DNA from: Tubulanus polymorphus
Lineage: Eukaryota; Nemertea; Palaeonemertea; Tubulaniformes; Tubulanidae
Assembly: GCF_964204645.1 (NCBI RefSeq)
Contig: NC_134025.1
Span: 22,722,001 to 22,786,000 of the forward strand
Direction of reading: 5' to 3'
DNA length: 64,000 nucleotides
The notes under the pieces were generated by a model. It did no database searches. It was not told the origin of the DNA and worked only from the letters and a program-made list of their open reading frames with translations. This document shows, piece after piece, positions 25,379-36,227 of the stretch (positions are counted from its first letter, which is position 1; every line of letters starts with the position of its first letter). Position numbers and translations under genes: made by a program.

Positions 25379-27052
25379 ATGGTTTTGATAATTTGCAACA
25401 GTTTTCGCTATGCTAAGGCAAAAAGAATACTATGTATTATTCTTGTATTGAACATAGTTTTGCTTCTCATCAATAGTGGCTTGTTGTACTTGATCTACGA
25501 ACCGTCGTCCGACAAAGGATGGGTCTCTAAAGTGCTCGGTTTTATGATCGAAAAGAAAAAGGCGGCGAATGTAGAAAATTCACACCGCACTACGAAGTTA
25601 TACCATGACCTATCATCGCTCAGAAGCAAACGGCTCGAAGAGTTTCTCCACGGGTGGAGAAAGACGCCCGAAATATGCGAAAGCTTTCTGAGAAATGGCC
25701 CAAATTCGTTAGCTGATGCGCGCAATTACATGATATCGCATCCAAAAAAATTTATCAAAGATGGCGAATATGCATTTATTATCGAGGAACTCGGTTGCCA
25801 GCGTTTTAAAGAGGTTTTGAGATACAACACGCACCCGATATCCCAAGAAGAACATGACTTTCCGTTAGCATTTGGAATAGTGATGTATCGCGATGTCGAA
25901 CAATTGGAGAGATTATTACGGGCTATTTATCAACCTCAGAATTTCTATTGCGTCCACGTAGATTTGAAAGCTTCCAATGCCATCCACGCGGGCGTCAAAG
26001 CCATCGCTTCCTGCTTCGATAATGTCATCGTACCGTCCAATCCCGTCGCCGTCGAGTGGGGTCATTATACGGCCCTGAAATCGCATTTAATCTGCGCTGA
26101 GCAGCTATTACTCAAGAGCAAAAAGTGGAAATACTTCATCAATTTGACCGGCCAAGAGTTCCCACTTCTCAGCAATCGACATTTTGTCCGTGTCCTGAAA
26201 ATCTTCAATGGTACAAATGAAATTCAAGGTGGCCTTGGTCAACTCGAGTAAGCATTTGTGGCTCCATATAGAAATGCTGTTGAGTTTTATTGTCGACATT
26301 ACTTGACATTATGGGCAAACCCTTGCGTGATAGATTTGCTAATCATCTATTCTAATCGTATTTATTTACAGATGGGATTTAGATCGATGGAAATACAAAT
26401 GGACATACGGACGACGTGGGTTTACCCGAACGGACATCAGAAAATCCGTACCGCCTCACAATCTAAAAATCGAGAAAGGAGCCACCCACATCATCGCCAC
26501 TAGGCCGTTCATAGATTATTGCATCAATAACCAGATTGCGAAAGATTATCTAGCCTGGTTAGAGGACACATTCGTTCCAGACGAGGCATTTTTCTCGACG
26601 CTTAATCACGATAAAAAGATCTGCGCCCCTGGAGGATATTATGGTTACTAGGACATTTTCTTATTCATAGTTCTTAATTTTCTTCTTAATGTAAACATTT
26701 TGCGTCATATTTTGATTTATCTGTTGCTGTTTCAGGTGATTCGTCGTGGAAACCATTCGTAGCTCGGTCAGTCAACTGGAACGGCCAATGCGGCGGTAAG
26801 AAAGTACGTACTGTTTGCGTAATGGGCATCAGCGACATTGCGCCCATGTTGCGAGGAAACCGAAAATTTCTCGTCAACAAACTCTATCACGATTTCGAAT
26901 ATCTTGCTCTGGATTGTTTGGAAGGCTACCAACGAAAACTGGTCTTAATGTCTCGCCGAAACGATTTCAAATTCGACGAATATTTCTATCGGAACCTTCC
27001 CCAGGTTCTATGTAAAGAATGCAAAATATGCCCCAATGTATTAGTCCGTTGA
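25379..27052 (+). CDS. GT14 family beta-1,6-N-acetylglucosaminyltransferase-like (GCNT / core 2 type)
   Basis: Three exons, 25379-26247, 26372-26643 and 26736-27052, total 1458 nt (485 residues). The product is a type II Golgi membrane protein: a short basic cytoplasmic head, one hydrophobic segment (about residues 17-39, ILCIILVLNIVLLLINSGLLY) and a lumenal domain. GT14 features are FPLAFGIVMYRDVEQLERLLRAIY, FYCVHVDLKA, VEWGHYTALKSHL, YFINLTGQEFPL, ATRPFIDYC, VPDEAFFSTLN and the Cys-rich end. These enzymes add branching GlcNAc to O-glycans or related acceptors. The exact acceptor cannot be read from sequence. The exon 2 donor (GTTACT) is weak but keeps the frame and the family match. An AATAAA at 27156-27161 follows about 100 bases after the stop. 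Confidence 0.9.
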
Positions 27053-27155
27053 TGTACGTGTAAAACTTAAGTCCATTCGCTCCGACATGTTTTCAGAAAC
27101 AAAAGCCAATGTTTTAATTTATATTTCATACAAATATCTATCATGTAAATCTATA

Positions 27156-27243
27156 AATAAATATACAATCTTTGCAATACGCTTTTGTAAGTCAGTGTTC
27201 TATTATGAGCCTTCGATTAGGATTCTGGTAAGACTTGTTTATT
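27156..27243. terminator. Facing poly(A) signals of the GCNT-like and POPDC genes
   Basis: Plus-strand AATAAA at 27156-27161 and minus-strand AATAAA at 27243-27238 face each other. With cleavage 15-25 bases downstream the two mRNAs would end only a few tens of bases apart. Confidence 0.6.
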
Positions 27244-29344
27244 TTAAAGTGCCGTATTTTCCGTATGTTCCCGAGGGTTTTGGTGATGGTTGTGATGGTG
27301 GTGGTGGTGATTTTTATTATGCTGGCTCGGGAGGTACGGTTGATGAAATCGTGGATCTATGATACGATGTTCAACAATATCAGGCTCTTCGTCGCTGATA
27401 GTAAAAACCGGATTGTCGTGTGAAGTAGGCCCCTTTCCGTCAGTTCGGTCGGATAGAATATCACTAGATTCCTTGTGGAGCGACGAATCTTCTGGAATTC
27501 CACTATTCACGTTACTGTTGATATCATTAGTGTTAGTTCGATCGTTATCAAGCACATTTTGACCACCTATTTCAACGTCTGGACTATCAACTACCTCGAC
27601 AGTACAGATATTATCATCAATTCGGTCATTATTTTGGTGTTCATCGTTCGCGTTAACACCTCGGCCCTCATCAACGCTACATTCGGGACTATCTTCAGAT
27701 TCGTCATCCTCTTCGCCGTGAACGTTCCACAGTTTAACCGCGTCGAATTGAGTTACGGTCGATATTTTACCCGGATCGAAATTGACCGAATTTTCAAGTT
27801 CATTCGCCGCGTAAACCACCGCTGTGCTGTGTCTTCTCGGAAAGGCACCATTTTTCGACTTATTACGCAAAATTCCGTGTAATGGCTTCTTATTTCCACC
27901 GGCGCTTTGGCTGCGTTTGATGCCGCAGATCTTCGGCTTCATATCAATGTGCACCACCGTCCTGTCGTCGTTGCTACCCACAGTTGCTGTAAACGTAGAA
28001 AGGAGACACAGCTATAGAATTGATTTCTCTATTTCGAGATCGATTTTCGACGCTATTCAAATAGTAACGTCGATTCGTTGACGACTTACATCTATACCCA
28101 TCGTATCATACATGATTCACACTGACTGAAAAATTTATTTATCTTATTTTGACCTGCTCTTACTTTCAATATTGGGCGTACGTAGATCTGGGAATGAATC
28201 TAGACTGTACACTTTAGCCATTCTGTAGCTGGTGTCCATCACCTTCTTGGTGACGTCTTTCGCAATCACGGCTTCGAATGCCAATCTGAGTTTATGATTT
28301 GAATTAAGTACGTCTAAAAGTTCCTTCTTGTCCCAAGAGACATAAAGGCTGGGCATGTCTGCAGTGATTGTGACCTAAAAAGAACGGGCCGACATTTTAC
28401 ATACGCATAATTCTAATTCATTGAAAATCACAGTAGCGTATAAATCATCCTAGAAACTTCTATTCATTGGCAAAAAGAACCATTCCACTATGCTTTTTGC
28501 ATTACGGTATAAACAATACAGCATTTTTCCAAAATGGAAGCTTTTGAACAGATTCAAAATCTGTTATGGCAATATGTTTGCTGAGACTCTCTAGTCGCGT
28601 TAACTGAAATCTGTCCCATTGATTCATCAATACATAACAGGAAACAGGAAAATAACTACCTGAGATTTTTCCATCGTCTGGTAGAGCAAATATTCAGGAG
28701 AATCGATAAAGTTTTCACCATATATTTTATGAAGATCCACGCCTTGCATCGAAACTTTCAGTCTGAAATAAAGATATCGCTAGTGTATATTCATATGCGA
28801 ATAGATAACTATATTGATGAAATGATGGATTGATTATTTTTCTTTGAAATTGGGATAAAATGATCTACCTGCCCCATACAAGAAATGATATATTATCACA
28901 AGTTGAAATTCCCTCGATTGAGTATTCCGATTCCGTCGAAAGTTCCTTGGGGAGCTTTGCTATATCGGCAATTTTCTTAAATTCTAGTCTTGGTAAACCG
29001 ACTTTTTTGAACTGAGTTTCGTATACCATCTCCAACTCGGACGACAACGTCACTGGGCGTATAGAGTAAAAGAATAACGCGGCCTGTACGATGTTTATGA
29101 CCATCAGAACGAAATACCAAACGAAAATATCCACGGCGCAAAGAACTAACCATCCCCAGGTCGCAAAGAGTACATTGGAAACGACCAAACCGACGCGCAA
29201 CCATAAATTCCCATAAACCTTAGTACTGGGAGAGATTATTGCTATAAGAAAGAACACGCAAGCGGCTTGAAAGATGGCATCTTGCGCTGCAACGAAGTCG
29301 CACGATCCGATGTGATATGTGGCTGGAGATGTGTTTTGCGACAT
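27244..29344 (-). CDS. Popeye domain-containing protein (POPDC/BVES family)
   Basis: Four coding exons, 29344-28869, 28762-28660, 28374-28164 and 27986-27244, total 1533 nt (510 residues). Popeye proteins are plasma-membrane cAMP-binding proteins with three membrane spans. Spans are visible at roughly residues 22-40, 46-70 and 72-95, and an NTS glycosylation site lies at residue 4. The cAMP-binding signature is present as FIDSPEY (exon 2) and QVTITAD across the exon 2/3 junction. Exon 3 has IAKDVTKKV, matching the end of the Popeye domain. The last exon is a long acidic, Asn/Asp-rich tail with a His run (HHHHHHNHH). Exon 3 could also read through its donor to a nearby stop (ESKSRSK), giving a short form. 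The frame is open upstream of the ATG to an acceptor near 29361, so the true start may lie in an earlier exon. The TAA is followed directly by AATAAA. Confidence 0.9.
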
Positions 29345-30485
29345 CCCGACTGCTTCACACGCTGCAAGGAGACGGCGATAGTATTAAACAGACTATATCA
29401 CGACGCAGTACCCGGATCGGTTTGATTTTAAGCCAAGACCGAAAGATTTAATCCGTTGTATTAATCGACATTGGCGATTCCGTGCACGCATTTTATTATA
29501 ACATACGTATGGGAAACGCTGCATGTAAACACATCTGCTATACAGTTCACAACATATACGAAGTCTCCAATTGGAGTGTACTAGCTCGCGTCGTTCGTGC
29601 GCTGCAGTTTTTGCATAATGCCGATTAATTATTAATGGTTTTCATTCGATGATTGTACGATCCTTGGCGCTTACCTTTATTTTCGAAATGGCATTTTCTG
29701 CGAGCACGTTCGCGTACTACGACACCTCCGCACAAAACCCGTTAGATTTGAATAAAACTCGCTGGGCTCGGCTGTGTGTTGGCGCATAAAGAAAAACTGA
29801 ACATTTGTTACCTCGACAGAAAATGCGACAGCTTTTTGTATCGATCGAAATATCTCTCGCGCAGGAACAATCTCGAATTGTCGGACGAACAGGGGCAGAA
29901 GAAGGTCGAAAAGACTATATTCATGTTAACGTAAGTTTAGGAATTTCCATTTGTTGACCAATTCATTGGCCAACGAATAGAAATTCCTGAAGTTACATTC
30001 CCTTGAACACTCGCGCTGCTGCACATTGCATTTCGCTTTAGTGTGTCGTCCTGCGAATGATTCGACTACAATTCGACTGTAATACATACACTATATGTGT
30101 ACATGTATTTATGTATTTGGCCAGAATGAGCGAACGGATAGCTATTCCAACAAGAAAACTTACTTGAAAGTTTATTGACGCCTTGCAAATGCACATACAT
30201 AAATAACTACTATTGTCGATAAAGCCCATCGCACACGGGAACGGAAGCACAGAAACACGGAATCAAATATCTCAGAAACGCCCGGAAAACATATTTCTGT
30301 CTCCGTTTTCCGTGTTTCTCTGCGTCGTGTGCGCTGGGCTAAATGATTAACGACGATGATGATAAAAAGGGAGCTACATATGATACCAGGACTGAACCGC
30401 GTATGCGGTGCATGGTGTACGCTACGCTGGTGTACGCTATCTCGCGGGCGCTTTATTGGTGGTAAGTAATGTATCGGCAATTGAA

Positions 30486-31038
30486 TTGAATTGAATTGAC
30501 CGGCAACCAGTCTAGCTCGAATATTGATGACGTAGTGCACATCCATTTCCCACACACTACACTAATTGCCATTGAAATTCATAATTAGGAAGACATGAAA
30601 AAGCAATGATACGAAACAACTCATGATTATGGTGGCTGATTCGGGCCATACTGAAAAATTTTTCTGCACGGATAGAGGAACGATAAAAAAATTGTTCATA
30701 TTGGCCCGTTTTGAATTCTCGCGCGAGAAAACCAAAGGTTTTGAATTCTCGCGTGAGAAAACAAAACGTTTTGAATTCTCGCACGAGAAAACCAAAAAAC
30801 GGCCAATGTGAAATTTTTTTTATCGTTGCCCCAGCCGTACAGAAATTTGTTGTTTTAGTAAGGCCCGATCAGCCACCATACATGATATTTGATGATTGAA
30901 AAATAGAAACTAACTGGTTCACAATTGTAAACAATTTCATTTTGAGACGCCAATATTGCTGACATTCTACACAATTAGACACTACACCAAATAACGTGTA
31001 GTTTTAAAAACATCTTTTTTTAACGGTTTTTACGGCGG
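30486..31038. repeat. Dispersed repeat, copy 1, interrupted by MITE A
   Basis: TTGACCGGCAACCAGTCTAG near 30497 and ATTGATGACGTAGTGC on the left, and CGCCAATATTG plus AACGGTTTTTACGG on the right, recur in order at 57821-58170. Here they are split by the inserted MITE at 30628-30880. Confidence 0.5.
30628..30880. mobile_element. Palindrome-array MITE, copy A
   Basis: Ends TATGGTGGCTGATTCGGGCC at 30628 and the near complement ending CAGCCACCATA at 30880, flanked by the 6-base direct repeat CATGAT, a target-site duplication. Subterminal arms (TTTTTCTGCACGG, ATTGGCCCG) are also inverted. The centre has three copies of GAATTCTCGCGCGAGAAAAC-like palindromes. Confidence 0.8.
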
Positions 31039-31802
31039 CGACATGGGTATTTCAATCGAATAGTATTTTATCGAATTGAAATGCGTACTTCATATTGGAT
31101 ACATGGGGTATGATACCCCACCATATATAGGTAACACATAGGCCGATATGCAACAAGTTATAAAAAGTTCTAGCTCACAATCTATTCATCGGAAATGATC
31201 CCATCCCCGAGTACAAATTATTGCGCCATGCACGAAAAAATGGGAGACAAAAGTCGCACTAACAGCATGGTGCTTGCCACTTCATTTCAATGTATGCCAC
31301 TGCAATAATAATGGCAACGCCCTCTTGTTAAATAATAGATATGTTCAGCACTTGGCAGCGCTCTATTTCCTATACGTTGTGAATACTTCTCACCAGCATC
31401 TGTAACACTAGTACACCGCAGCCCGTGTATATAAAATAAACTGTTGAGGTGCGTTCGCGTGAAGCTCGTGATCTACAAAAAGATTGGATTTAAAATCTCG
31501 GTCGTTTTAAGAACTTTTTCGAAAGAAATTTGCAAATCAAGGTAAACAACGTATGTATGTCAAACGTGACAGTCAATATGATGCCGTGCAATATAATGGA
31601 CGAGCGACATATATAACAATGATAATACATATACACGTATTTATCATCTAGTGGTCTAGTTATACCACAGATAAAATCTCCAAATAGGTTATTTATTATA
31701 TGAAGTAAAATTGATACTATACGTATTTTCATTCAGAGATCTTTACTGTTAGTGTTGGATGTGCAAAAAGGTAACAACTGTCTTGCTATTTCAGATTAGA
31801 AA

Positions 31803-33365
31803 ATGAGGGTTCTGACGAGTATAGCGAGCATCTTGGCTTTACTCTCGTTTCCAGTAGCGTCTGGAAAACGGGCACTACTTATACCTACTATGTGGGCAAG
31901 TCATATTCTAGAAATGTCTCAACTTGGACGCGAGCTTGTCCACAGAGGACATGAAGTTCACATGCTGATGAGCGAAACTGTCAAAAAGATGCCCAACTCT
32001 CTCACAAACTCGGGGATAAAGTTTCTAAGATATTCCGTGGATTACGACGCAGATCCGTTTACCGATGAATTGCTATTTAATCTGACTCTACGAAACTGGA
32101 AATCCGGAGGCGGCGTAGCGCAGGAGATGGAAGTCGATCGTATTATGGGACAGCGCGAATGTCGATCTCTCCTGAAAAATGAAGACGTTTTCAATCGAAT
32201 CGTTTCAATGAGGTTCGATATTGCCGTTGTCGATGGTTTTGGGCCATCGTTATGTAGGTATATAATACCCTACCAGGCAGGCATTCCTTATGGCTCGCTA
32301 ACAGCTGTCATCTGGCCTTACATGTCTACATTAGCGACACTGCCTTCTGTTACAGTTGGACTTTATTCGTCTTCTACGGATAGAATGGGATTTTCTGAAA
32401 GGATATCCAATTTGATTTCGCATTATAAATTTTGGAGCTTAAGTGAGAGCAATTACAACTTAGAAGAGTTCATGGGATCTTTCGTTCCCGACAAACCATA
32501 TAATTCCCTAACCGATCTCGCAAGACAGTCCCAGTTCTGGATTATTGAAACTGAAGGCCTGATGGATTATAATCGAATAAGTTTACCGCATATTCATTAT
32601 GTTGGAGGTTTGACAACTGACCCTCCTAAAGCTCTTCGGGGGGAAATACTCGAGATATGTGACAAGGCAATCGGCGGAATAATTCTTGTATCGTTTGGAA
32701 GCCGTGTCACTCATTTACCATATCATTACATACTCCGATTTATGGAAGGCTTAAACAAAGTCAATAAGAAGTACACCGTTGTATTCAAATATGGTGGTTC
32801 CACAAAAGACATAGCTATCTCAGAAAATATTCATATTGTTAATTGGATGCCTCAAAACGATATTCTAGGGCATTCTAATACTCGATTGTTTGTGACGCAT
32901 TGCGGTAATAATGGACGCTACGAGGCACTCTATCACGGAATACCTATGTTGGCATTTCCTTTCGACGCTGATCAGCCTGTTAATGCTTTGGGGCTGGGAC
33001 GCAAAGGATATGGGAGAAATATGGACATGAAAACATTCAAATCTGATGAACTCGCGGAAAATATTCATGAAATTATAGAGAACCCTCGATACAAAAACGC
33101 GATCCAGAAAGCATCTGACATCTTCCGAGATTTACCGAATCCCAGAGAGAAAGCTGCTTCAGTCGTTGAACAAGTGATGAAACACGGAGCTGACCACTGG
33201 TATATGCCAGCATCGGAACTTCATTTGTACGAAATAATCATGCTTGATATTACATTGACTTTAGTATTCCTTGTATTCTGTTGTATTATCGTTCTCAAAT
33301 GCTGCATTATTATGCTTTGCATTAGATATAATTCAAATAAGAATAATAAAGAAAAAAGAAATTAA
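31803..33365 (+). CDS. UDP-glycosyltransferase 1 of the cluster (UGT)
   Basis: Single-exon frame of 520 residues. It encodes an ER membrane enzyme that transfers sugar from a UDP-sugar to small lipophilic acceptors. A signal peptide (residues 1-20, ending VASG) is followed by the GKRxLLIP start of the mature domain, catalytic His34 in MWASHILEMSQLGRELVHRGH, and the UGT signature FVTHCGNNGRYEALYHG..P...FPFDADQ at about residues 362-391, with the Asp-Gln pair that holds the sugar. A hydrophobic segment (about 478-505) and a Lys/Arg/Asn-rich cytosolic end (NKNNKEKRN) fit the type I ER topology. Family length is about 520. An acceptor TATTTCAG lies just before the ATG, so the 5' UTR is spliced. 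An AATAAA at 33345-33350 lies inside the last codons. Sugar donor and acceptor are unknown. Confidence 0.95.
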   Translation: MRVLTSIASILALLSFPVASGKRALLIPTMWASHILEMSQLGRELVHRGHEVHMLMSETVKKMPNSLTNSGIKFLRYSVDYDADPFTDELLFNLTLRNWKSGGGVAQEMEVDRIMGQRECRSLLKNEDVFNRIVSMRFDIAVVDGFGPSLCRYIIPYQAGIPYGSLTAVIWPYMSTLATLPSVTVGLYSSSTDRMGFSERISNLISHYKFWSLSESNYNLEEFMGSFVPDKPYNSLTDLARQSQFWIIETEGLMDYNRISLPHIHYVGGLTTDPPKALRGEILEICDKAIGGIILVSFGSRVTHLPYHYILRFMEGLNKVNKKYTVVFKYGGSTKDIAISENIHIVNWMPQNDILGHSNTRLFVTHCGNNGRYEALYHGIPMLAFPFDADQPVNALGLGRKGYGRNMDMKTFKSDELAENIHEIIENPRYKNAIQKASDIFRDLPNPREKAASVVEQVMKHGADHWYMPASELHLYEIIMLDITLTLVFLVFCCIIVLKCCIIMLCIRYNSNKNNKEKRN

Positions 33366-34167
33366 ATTGTGCTATTTTCCCAACAAAGCCTGCAAAATGA
33401 TATTTAAAAAATAGTATTTGTGACAAATGGTATTTGCGATCGAGACGTTTTGGATTTTATGTAGTGTTATCGAGATTCTAGCCACTACTGTTTAAAATTT
33501 TTTGATTTGTTATGATATAGATTTCTGTTATACTCGTACATATATATTTGATTGAATCAATCGAAAGAAAATGTTCGGAGCCCGGAGGTTACACGGTGAA
33601 AAATAATAACAACTTTAAATTCTTTCTTGGGAACGAAATAATCTTTAACAGATGAATAAAGGATTATTTCGTTCCCACAAAAAGATTTCTCGTTCGAACG
33701 AAAAGATTATTTCGTGGCCTCAAAAAACATTCCGTTCGCACGAAAAATATTTCGTTCGAGCGAAAAAGATTTCGTTCCCACGAAAAATATGTTTAGCTAT
33801 CATCATGTCACCTCCGGGTGTCGTAAAAATGTGATCCAGTGGCGATTGCCATCGATAACCTAATTTCAGGGAACTTTGATGAAGTTTTTCGAATTTTGAT
33901 GTAACAAGCTCACAATTAAACATCTACGTATCATATGCCATGCGTTCTCTTTATTCACTAGATTTTAGTACAGAAACTTTATTTAGGAAAGTTTTACAGA
34001 ATAAAGTCAGCACAGAAAGAGTCATTATACTAAAAGATTTCTCAAGGTATAGCTGAGTGTGATATACACAGACAGAATATCCTGGTTTGCCTAAACTTTT
34101 TGTGATACATCATTTGGAAACGCAAATATTTGATCTTAATCATCAATCATTTTATTTCAGATAGATC
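33366..34167. other. UGT1-UGT2 spacer
   Basis: Holds a palindrome-array MITE (33580-33820) and, immediately before UGT2, TTTTATTTCAG at 34150-34160, an acceptor for a non-coding leader exon. Otherwise AT-rich without recognisable features. Confidence 0.5.
33580..33820. mobile_element. Second palindrome-array MITE family, full copy
   Basis: Ends CCCGGAGGTTACACGGTGAA and its complement (TCACCTCCGGG at about 33808-33818) bound 240 bp. The core is an array of TTCGTTCGAGCGAA-type palindromes, with at least five ATTTCGTTC/ACGAAAAA units. A partial copy of this family lies near 48935. Confidence 0.7.
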
Positions 34168-35733
34168 ATGCGTCGATCGCTTGCAGACATGCTGACCATT
34201 ATCGCCCTAATGTTGGTTACAGTTGCATCAGGAAAACGGATTTTGCTCATCCCTGCAATGTGGGCAAGTCATATTCTAGAAATATCTCAACTCGGACGCG
34301 AGCTCGTTCATAGAGGTCACGACGTCCACATGCTGATGAGCGAAACTGTAAAAAAGATGCCGAACTCTCTCGAAAATTCGGGAGTTAATTTTTTGAGATA
34401 TTCCGTGGATTACGATGCGGATCCGTTCGATGATGAGTTAGCTGCCAACCGTTCATTGTTTTGCTGGGAAACGGCTGCTGATTTGACGACAGAGTTTGAA
34501 GTACTAGATCATACTTTGGGAAAACGAGAATGTGGTTCGCTGTTAAACAATATGAAAATGTTTAAGCGGGTCGTTTCGATGAAATTCGATATTGCAATTG
34601 TCGATGGGTTAGGTGCATCCTTATGTAGGTATGTAATTCCCTACCAAGCAGGCATTCCTTACGGTTCGCTAACAGCTGTCATCTGGCCTTACATGTCTAC
34701 ATTGGCTACGCTGCCTTCTGTTACCACTGGACTTTATTCGACCACCGATAAAATGGGATTTTCCGGCAGGTTTGCGAACATGCTTTCGTATTATCGTTTC
34801 TGGAGTTTGATTGAAAGTTATTATAACCACGAAGAGCTCATGGGATCATACGTACCCGATAAACCCTACCAGTCGTTAACTGATTTGGCCGGGCGGTCTC
34901 TGTTTTGGATTATTGAAATTGAAGATATCATGGATCGTCCTCATATCACTTTACCACATATTCATTATGTCGGAGGTTTAAGCGCAAACCCTCCTGAGCC
35001 TTTAAAAGAAGACGTGAAAGTGATATGTGATAAAGCAACCGGTGGACTTGTTCTCATATCCTTTGGGACCCGTTTCACTTATTTGTCGCATCAGTACTTA
35101 GTAAAATTCATCCAGGGTTTGAACCTAGTCAATACGAAGTACACCATCATTTTCAGATACGACGGTTCAACTAAAGAAATGAAAATCTCTGAAAATATAC
35201 ACATTGTTAATTGGATGCCTCAAAACGATATTCTAGGGCATCCTAATACTCGATTGTTTGTGACGCATTGCGGTAATAATGGACGATACGAGGCACTTTA
35301 TCACGGAATACCTATGCTGGTATTTCCATTTGATTCGGATCAGCCAGTAAATGCTATAAGACTCGAACGCAGAGGATTTGGACTAAGAATGGACATGAAA
35401 ACATTCAAACCTGACGAACTCGCGAAAAATATGCACGAAATAATTGAGAATCCTCGATACAAAAACGCGATTCAGAAATCTTCCGACATCTTCCGAGATT
35501 TACCGAATCCCAGAGAGAAAGCTGCTTCAGTCGTTGAGCATGTGATGAAACACGGAGCTGACCACTGGTATATGCCAGCTTCTGAACTTTATTTGTATGA
35601 AATAATCATGCTTGATATCGTATTAGCTATAGTGTTTCTAGTATTCTGTTTCATTATGGTTCTAAAATACTTCATCGTTATTGTTTGTATGAGATGTATT
35701 TCAAGTAAATCTAATAAAGGAAAAACAAATTAA
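34168..35733 (+). CDS. UDP-glycosyltransferase 2 of the cluster (UGT)
   Basis: Single-exon frame of 521 residues. Signal peptide to about residue 21, catalytic His35 in MWASHILEISQLGRELVHRGH, UGT signature FVTHCGNNGRYEALYHG with FPFDSDQP, C-terminal membrane segment and a basic tail ending SNKGKTN. The N-terminal 130 residues are nearly the same as UGT3, including the odd segment AANRSLFCWETAADL. The region around TAVIWPYMSTLATLPSVT instead matches UGT1. This mosaic suggests gene conversion. A leader-exon acceptor (TTTATTTCAG) is 8 bases before the ATG. AATAAA at 35713-35718 lies in the coding tail. Confidence 0.95.
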   Translation: MRRSLADMLTIIALMLVTVASGKRILLIPAMWASHILEISQLGRELVHRGHDVHMLMSETVKKMPNSLENSGVNFLRYSVDYDADPFDDELAANRSLFCWETAADLTTEFEVLDHTLGKRECGSLLNNMKMFKRVVSMKFDIAIVDGLGASLCRYVIPYQAGIPYGSLTAVIWPYMSTLATLPSVTTGLYSTTDKMGFSGRFANMLSYYRFWSLIESYYNHEELMGSYVPDKPYQSLTDLAGRSLFWIIEIEDIMDRPHITLPHIHYVGGLSANPPEPLKEDVKVICDKATGGLVLISFGTRFTYLSHQYLVKFIQGLNLVNTKYTIIFRYDGSTKEMKISENIHIVNWMPQNDILGHPNTRLFVTHCGNNGRYEALYHGIPMLVFPFDSDQPVNAIRLERRGFGLRMDMKTFKPDELAKNMHEIIENPRYKNAIQKSSDIFRDLPNPREKAASVVEHVMKHGADHWYMPASELYLYEIIMLDIVLAIVFLVFCFIMVLKYFIVIVCMRCISSKSNKGKTN

Positions 35734-36227
35734 ACCCAGAATGCACGTGACTAAGTTCATACAGTCAATTTAGTGACCATATCTTCAATTCAGGATTGAG
35801 GTGATTTCTTGTATGCGCATCTCAAACGCAAATGGTTAAAGATAAGTAGTCAGGAAAAATATTCGAACAATTTTACCGCAGACCCAAATTTCATATAACG
35901 GTCTTTAACCTCCGAAAAAAGGGAAATGCAGCTTAAAGAGATAGTGATATAATTCGCAAATTCGCGATTTTCTTGATGCACGGTGAAAATGTGCGGTCCT
36001 TCATTTTACAGTACGCACGGTACGAGACACTTTCGGAACTGGGTGAAAAAAATTGTCAACACTGTAAAATCAGTTTATGGAAAAATATTCTCTAAGCACT
36101 CGAGGGGGATAATACATGAAACTAAAACCACTATTCATTCTGTTCCCTAAACCTTTTTTGATACATTCGAGATCACAGCTATGAAATCCTGATTAATCAT
36201 TATCAATGATTTTATTTCAGGTTGAAT
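35734..36227. other. UGT2-UGT3 spacer
   Basis: About 490 bases of AT-rich DNA. TTTTATTTCAG at 36210-36220 matches the acceptor before UGT2. Nothing else is recognised. Confidence 0.5.

Larger units (their letters stand above)
29345..31802. other. Intergenic region, POPDC 5' flank to UGT1
   Basis: Probably contains the POPDC 5' exon(s) and promoter in the left part. The right part holds a dispersed repeat interrupted by a MITE (30486-31038) and, directly before UGT1, an acceptor TATTTCAG at about 31786-31793 that implies a non-coding first exon for UGT1 somewhere upstream. Confidence 0.45.
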
